This document shows, one piece after another, positions 58,601 through 64,000 of a stretch of DNA of 64,000 bases (position 1 is the first letter of the stretch; each line of letters starts with the position of its first letter). Under the pieces are notes generated by a model. The model had not been told where the DNA came from, made no database searches, and was given only the letters and a program-made list of their open reading frames with translations. This stretch comes from Hypomesus transpacificus (lineage: Eukaryota; Chordata; Actinopteri; Osmeriformes; Osmeridae), in the NCBI RefSeq assembly GCF_021917145.1, contig NC_061081.1, forward strand, positions 9,820,100 to 9,884,099. Direction: 5' to 3'. Position numbers and translations under genes: made by a program.

Positions 58601-61600
58601 TAGTAGTGGGAAATACTGTGGTTGTAGTGGGAACAGCTGTTGTAGTTGTAGCTGCAGCTGTGGTTGTTGTTGGAGCCTCTGTTGTAGTTGTAGGTGAAGC
58701 TGTGGTTGTTGTTGGAGCCTTTGTGGTAGTTGTTGGGGCGGCTGTGGTAGTGGTAGAAGCAGTGGTAGTTGTAGGTTCAGCTGTGGTTGTAGTGGGAGCA
58801 TCTGTGGTTGTAGTGGGAGAAGCTGTGGTTGTTCTTTGAGCCTCTGTGGTAGTTGTAGGTGCAGCTGATGTTGTTGTTGGAGCCTCTGATGTAGGTGCAG
58901 CTGTGGTTGTAGTGGGAACAGCCGTGGTAGTTGTATAGGGGGCTGCAGTTGTAATCGGACTAGCTGTTGTGGTTGTAGTGGGAGCAGTTGTAGTTGGAGG
59001 TGCAGCTGTGGTTGTTGTTGGAGCCTCTGTGGTAGTTGTTGGGGCAGCTGTGGTTGTAGTGGGAGCAGCTGTGGTTGTAGTGAGAGAATATGTGGTTGAA
59101 GTGGGAGCAGCAATGGTAGTAGTGGGAAAACCTGTGGTTGTAGTGAGAGCACCTGTGATTGTAGTGGGAGCAGCTATGGTTGTTGTTGGAGCAGCTGTGG
59201 TAGTTGTAGGGGCAGCTGGGGTTGTAGTGGGAGAAGCTGTTGTAGTTGCAGGTGCAGCTGTGGTTGTTGTAGGAGCCTCTGTTGTAGTTGTGGGGGCAGC
59301 TGTGGTTGTAGTGGGAGCAGCTGTGGTTGTAGTGGGAGAAGCTGTTGTGGTTGTAGGGGCGGCTGTGGTTGTAGTGGGAGCAGCTGTGGTAGTTGTAGGG
59401 GCAGCCGTGGTTGTAGTGGGAGAAGCTGTTGTAGTTATAGATGCAGCTGTGGTTGTTGTAGGAGCCTCTGTTGTAGTTGTGGGGGCAGCCGTGGTTGTAG
59501 TGGGAGCAGCTGTGGTTGTAGTGGAAGCAGCTGTGGTTGTAGTGGGAGCATCTGTGGTTGTAGTGGGAGCAGCTATGGTTGTTGTGGGAACAGCTGTGGA
59601 TGTTGTTGGAGCCTCTGTGGTAGTTGTTATGGAAGCTGTGGTTGTAGTGGGAGAAGCTGTGGTTATAGTGGGAGCATCTGTCGTTGAAGTGGGTGCAGCT
59701 GTGGTTGTAGTGGGAGCAGCTGTGGTTGTAGTGGGAACATCTGTGGTTGTAGTGGAAGCAGCTGTGGTTGTAGTGGGAGCATCTGTGGTTGTAGTGGGAG
59801 AAGCTGTGGTTGTTCTTTGAGCCTCTGTGGTAGTTGTAGGTGCAGCTGATGTTGTTGTTGGAGCCTCTGATGTAGGTGCAGCTGTGGTTGTAGTGGGAAC
59901 AGCCGTTGTTGTAGTTGGAGACTCTGTGGTAGTTGTAGGTGCAGATGTGGTTGTAGTGGGAGTAGCCGTTGTTGTTGTTGGAGCTTCTGTTGTAGTTGTT
60001 TGGGCAGCTGTGGTTGCAGTTGGAGAAACTTTGGTTGTTGTTGGAGCCGCTGTTGTAGTTGTAAGTGAAGCTGTGGTCGTTTTTGGAGCCTCTGTTTTAG
60101 TCGTTGGGGTGGCTGTGGTAGTAGTGGGAAAAGCGGTGGTTGTAGTGGGAACAGCTGTGGTTGTTGTTGGTTTAGCTGTGGTTGTTGTTGAAGCCTCTGT
60201 GGTAGTTGTTGGGACAGCTGTGGTTGTAGTGGGAGCAGCGGTTGTAGTTGTAGGTGCAGATGTGGTTGTAGTGGGAGCAGCTGTGGTTATTGTTGGACCC
60301 TCTGTGGTCGTTGTTTGGACAGCTGTGGTTGTAGTGGGAGCAGCTGTGGTTGTTGTTGGACCCTCTTTGGTAGTTGTTGGGACAGCTGTGGTTGAAATGA
60401 GAGCAGCTGTGGTTGTAGTGGGAGCAGCTGTAGTTGTAGTGGGAGCGTATGTGGTTGTAGTGGGAAAAGCTGTGGTTGTAGTGGGAACAGCTGTGGTTGT
60501 TGTTGGTTTAGCTGTGGTTGTTGTTGAAGCCTCTGTGGTAGTTGTTGGGACAGCTGTGGTTGTAGTGGGAGCAGCGGTTGTAGTTGTAGGTGCAGATGTG
60601 GTTGTAGTGGGAGCAGCTGTGGTTATTGTTGGACCCTCTGTGGTCGTTGTTTGGACAGCTGTGGTTGTAGTGGGAGCAGCTGTGGTTGTTGTTGGACCCT
60701 CTTTGGTAGTTGTTGGGACAGCTGTGGTTAAAATGAGAGCAGCTGTGGTTGTAGTGGGAGCAGCTGTAGTTGTAGTGGGAGCGTATGTGGTTGTAGTGGG
60801 AGCAGCTGTGGTTGTAGTGGGAGCAGGTGTAGGATTAGTTGCAGCTGTGGTTGTAGTGAGAGCAGCTGTGGTTGTTGTTGGGGCTTCTGTGGTAGTAGTT
60901 GGAAAAGCTGTGATTTTATTGGGAAAAGCTGTGGTTGTAGAGGGAACAACTGTGGCTATTGTTGGAGCCTCTGTGGTAGTTGTAGGGGCAGCTGTGGTTG
61001 TAATGGAAGCAGCTGTGGTTGTTTGAGCCTCTGTGGTAGTTGTTGGGACAGCTATGGTTGTATTGGGAGCAGCCGTGGTTGTAGTGGGAGCAGTTGTGGT
61101 TGTAGTTGGAGCAGCTGTGGTTGTTGTAGGGGCAGCTGTGGTTATAGGTGGAGCAGCAGTTGTAGTTGTATGTGCAGCTGTGATTGTTAATGGAGACCTT
61201 GTTGTAGCTGTAAGGTCAGCTGTGGTAGTAGTGGGAAATACTGTGGTTGTAGTGGGAACAGCTGTTGTAGTTGTAGCTGCAGCTGTGGTTGTTGTTGGAG
61301 CCTCTGTTGTAGTTGTAGGTGAAGCTGTGGTTGTTGTTGGAGCCTTTGTGGTAGTTGTTGGGGCGGCTGTGGTAGTGGTAGAAGCAGTGGTAGTTGTAGG
61401 TTCAGCTGTGGTTGTAGTGGGAGCATCTGTGGTTGTAGTGGGAGAAGCTGTGGTTGTTCTTTGAGCCTCTGTGGTAGTTGTAGGTGCAGCTGATGTTGTT
61501 GTTGGAGCCTCTGATGTAGGTGCAGCTGTGGTTGTAGTGGGAACAGCCGTGGTAGTTGTATAGGGGGCTGCAGTTGTAATCGGACTAGCTGTTGTGGTTG

Positions 61601-64000
61601 TAGTGGGAGCAGTTGTAGTTGGAGGTGCAGCTGTGGTTGTTGTTGGAGCCTCTGTGGTAGTTGTTGGGGCAGCTGTGGTTGTAGTGGGAGCAGCTGTGGT
61701 TGTAGTGAGAGAATATGTGGTTGAAGTGGGAGCAGCAATGGTAGTAGTGGGAAAACCTGTGGTTGTAGTGAGAGCACCTGTGATTGTAGTGGGAGCAGCT
61801 ATGGTTGTTGTTGGAGCAGCTGTGGTAGTTGTAGGGGCAGCTGGGGTTGTAGTGGGAGAAGCTGTTGTAGTTGCAGGTGCAGCTGTGGTTGTTGTAGGAG
61901 CCTCTGTTGTAGTTGTGGGGGCAGCTGTGGTTGTAGTGGGAGCAGCTGTGGTTGTAGTGGGAGAAGCTGTTGTGGTTGTAGGGGCGGCTGTGGTTGTAGT
62001 GGGAGCAGCTGTGGTAGTTGTAGGGGCAGCCGTGGTTGTAGTGGGAGAAGCTGTTGTAGTTATAGATGCAGCTGTGGTTGTTGTAGGAGCCTCTGTTGTA
62101 GTTGTGGGGGCAGCCGTGGTTGTAGTGGGAGCAGCTGTGGTTGTAGTGGAAGCAGCTGTGGTTGTAGTGGGAGCATCTGTGGTTGTAGTGGGAGCAGCTA
62201 TGGTTGTTGTGGGAACAGCTGTGGATGTTGTTGGAGCCTCTGTGGTAGTTGTTATGGAAGCTGTGGTTGTAGTGGGAGAAGCTGTGGTTATAGTGGGAGC
62301 ATCTGTCGTTGAAGTGGGTGCAGCTGTGGTTGTAGTGGGAGCAGCTGTGGTTGTAGTGGGAACATCTGTGGTTGTAGTGGAAGCAGCTGTGGTTGTAGTG
62401 GGAGCATCTGTGGTTGTAGTGGGAGAAGCTGTGGTTGTTCTTTGAGCCTCTGTGGTAGTTGTAGGTGCAGCTGATGTTGTTGTTGGAGCCTCTGATGTAG
62501 GTGCAGCTGTGGTTGTAGTGGGAACAGCCGTTGTTGTAGTTGGAGACTCTGTGGTAGTTGTAGGTGCAGATGTGGTTGTAGTGGGAGTAGCCGTTTTTGT
62601 TGTTGGAGCTTCTGTTGTAGTTGTTTGGGCAGCTGTGGTTGCAGTTGGAGAAACTTTGGTTGTTGTTGGAGCCGCTGTTGTAGTTGTAAGTGAAGCTGTG
62701 GTCGTTTTTGGAGCCTCTGTTTTAGTCGTTGGGGTGGCTGTGGTAGTAGTGGGAAAAGCGGTGGTTGTAGTGGGAACAGCTGTGGTTGTTGTTGGTTTAG
62801 CTGTGGTTGTTGTTGAAGCCTCTGTGGTAGTTGTTGGGACAGCTGTGGTTGTAGTGGGAGCAGCGGTTGTAGTTGTAGGTGCAGATGTGGTTGTAGTGGG
62901 AGCAGCTGTGGTTATTGTTGGACCCTCTGTGGTCGTTGTTTGGACAGCTGTGGTTGTAGTGGGAGCAGCTGTGGTTGTTGTTGGACCCTCTTTGGTAGTT
63001 GTTGGGACAGCTGTGGTTGAAATGAGAGCAGCTGTGGTTGTAGTGGGAGCAGCTGTAGTTGTAGTGGGAGCGTATGTGGTTGTAGAGGGAAAAGCTGTGG
63101 TTGTAGTGGGAACAGCTGTGGTTGTTGTTGGTTTAGCTGTGGTTGTTGTTGAAGCCTCTGTGGTAGTTGTTGGGACAGCTGTGGTTGTAGTGGGAGCAGC
63201 GGTTGTAGTTGTAGGTGCAGATGTGGTTGTAGTGGGAGCAGCTGTGGTTATTGTTGGACCCTCTGTGGTCGTTGTTTGGACAGCTGTGGTTGTAGTGGGA
63301 GCAGCTGTGGTTGTTGTTGGACCCTCTTTGGTAGTTGTTGGGACAGCTGTGGTTGAAATGAGAGCAGCTGTGGTTGTAGTGGGAGCAGCTGTAGTTGTAG
63401 TGGGAGCGTATGTAGTTGTAGTGGGAGCAGCTGTGGTTGTAGTGGGAGCAGGTGTAGTATTAGTTGCAGCTGTGGTTGTAGTGAGAGCAGCTGTGGTTGT
63501 TGTTGGGGCCTCTGTGGTAGTAGTTGGAAAAGCTGTGATTTTATTGGGAAAAGCTGTGGTTGTAGAGGGAACAACTGTGGCTATTGTTGGAGCCTCTGTG
63601 GTAGTTGTAGGGGCAGCTGTGGTTGTAATGGAAGCAGCTGTGGTTGTTTGAGCCTCTGTGGTAGTTGTTGGGACAGCTATGGTTGTATTGGGAGCAGCCG
63701 TGGTTGTAGTGGGAGCAGTTGTGGTTGTAGTTGGAGCAGCTGTGGTTGTTGTAGGGGCAGCTGTGGTTATAGGTGGAGCAGCAGTTGTAGTTGTATGTGC
63801 AGCTGTGATTGTTAATGGAGACCTTGTTGTAGCTGTAAGGTCAGCTGTGGTAGTAGTGGGAAATACTGTGGTTGTAGTGGGAACAGCTGTTGTAGTTGTA
63901 GCTGCAGCTGTGGTTGTTGTTGGAGCCTCTGTTGTAGTTGTAGGTGAAGCTGTGGTTGTTGTTGGAGCCTTTGTGGTAGTTGTTGGGGCGGCTGTGGTAG
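52481..64000 (-). CDS. Giant mucin-like protein without SEA, gene C (5' partial)
   Basis: One mucin exon spans from beyond 64,000 to 52,835 (at least 11,166 bp, ~3,720 codons). It ends ACC-ACC-ACA-G before GTATTACC (phase 1) and joins a 197-bp exon, 52,677-52,481, after acceptor TTTTTTCACAG; the stop is TAA at 52,483. The heptad frame (APTTTTA type, with Val-Pro, Asp-Ala-Pro and Lys-Pro variants) stays open to the window edge by my reading. The most upstream ATG I see in this frame is at 53,141, so methionine-to-stop scans miss most of it. The last exon encodes [20 protein letters not shown], then [12 protein letters not shown] and a long hydrophobic end ([17 protein letters not shown]...CLQFLI). 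Its MAR-x-RP motif matches the terminal exons of copies B and 3, so the anchor exon is shared while the SEA exons are absent. It may carry a GPI signal or a C-terminal membrane helix. Confidence 0.8.
53150..55151 (-). repeat. Irregular mucin repeats at the 3' end of the gene C exon
   Basis: About 2 kb of the same 21-bp heptad units with strong local homogeneity (plus-strand GGTTGTAGTGGGAGCAGCTGT nearly throughout), but outside the 2,625-bp block. A diverged precursor of the block edge (plus-strand GTATGGGGGGCTGCAGTTG) appears at about 54,130. Confidence 0.7.
55152..64000 (-). repeat. 2,625-bp block array in gene C exon
   Basis: The edge word GTATAGGGGGCTGCAGTTGT recurs at about 55,160, 58,934 and 61,559. 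The second step is 2,625 bp (875 codons); the first is 3,774 bp because it contains one extra 1,149-bp segment. The third block is still running at the right edge, so the exon continues. Block copies are nearly identical, with few substitutions (for example Lys/Glu alternation and GTAGAGGGAAAAGC at about 63,083). Confidence 0.85.
56456..58753 (-). repeat. Local 1,149-bp tandem duplication in gene C
   Basis: The plus-strand word GTGGGAGCAGCGGTTGTAGT at 56,456 recurs 1,149 bp later at 57,605 within the first 2,625-bp block only. A shorter internal copy of the same word lies about 335 bp on, near 56,791. The later blocks lack the extra 1,149 bp, so it was gained or lost after block duplication. 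Confidence 0.75.

Overview
The window looks like vertebrate, almost certainly teleost, genomic DNA. It has short spliced exons with GT-AG borders, AT-rich spacers, and four copies of a tRNA-derived SINE whose head and 3' tail are of a type widespread in bony fishes. The species cannot be named from sequence alone. All supported protein genes lie on the minus strand and belong to one family of Thr/Pro/Ala-rich, mucin-like surface proteins. About 55 kb of the 64 kb is repetitive mucin coding sequence built on a 21-bp unit that encodes a heptad close to [A/E]APTTTT.

Layout from right to left, which is the direction of transcription. (C) 64,000+ to 52,481: one open mucin exon of at least 11.2 kb that runs off the right edge. 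It splices with phase 1 directly to a terminal exon with a hydrophobic C-terminus. No SEA domain is seen. (3) 51,302-50,108: a compact gene with a 387-bp Thr/Ser exon carrying the first part of a SEA domain, two more SEA exons (65 and 146 bp), and a terminal exon ending in a GPI-signal-like tail. (B) 47,128-25,158: the same four-exon plan, but the first exon has grown to 21,024 bp. Its terminal exon has a TGA that cuts the hydrophobic tail. (A) 23,898-298 and beyond the left edge: the same plan with a 23,448-bp exon. Only its first SEA joint lies inside the window.

The exons of copies 3 and B join in frame with matching phases (0, 2, 1), giving 275 and 7,145 codons before the stop. A, B and 3 are therefore tandem duplicates that differ mainly in how far the PTS exon expanded. 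SINE presence and absence orders the events: copy 3 split first, a SINE entered the SEA intron of the A/B ancestor, A and B duplicated, and another SINE later landed 3' of B. Each giant exon then grew on its own by nested segmental doubling: an 8,646-bp dimer of a trimeric 4.3-kb unit in A, a 5,907-bp block in B, and a 2,625-bp block plus a local 1,149-bp duplication in C. All steps keep the frame.

The products are inferred to be heavily O-glycosylated, lipid-anchored or shed cell-surface mucins. No leader (signal-peptide) exon could be recognised for any copy. How each copy is started, or whether copies share a leader through alternative splicing, is the main open question. The very long hydrophobic frames on the plus strand (Val/Gly/Ala) are shadows of the mucin exons.
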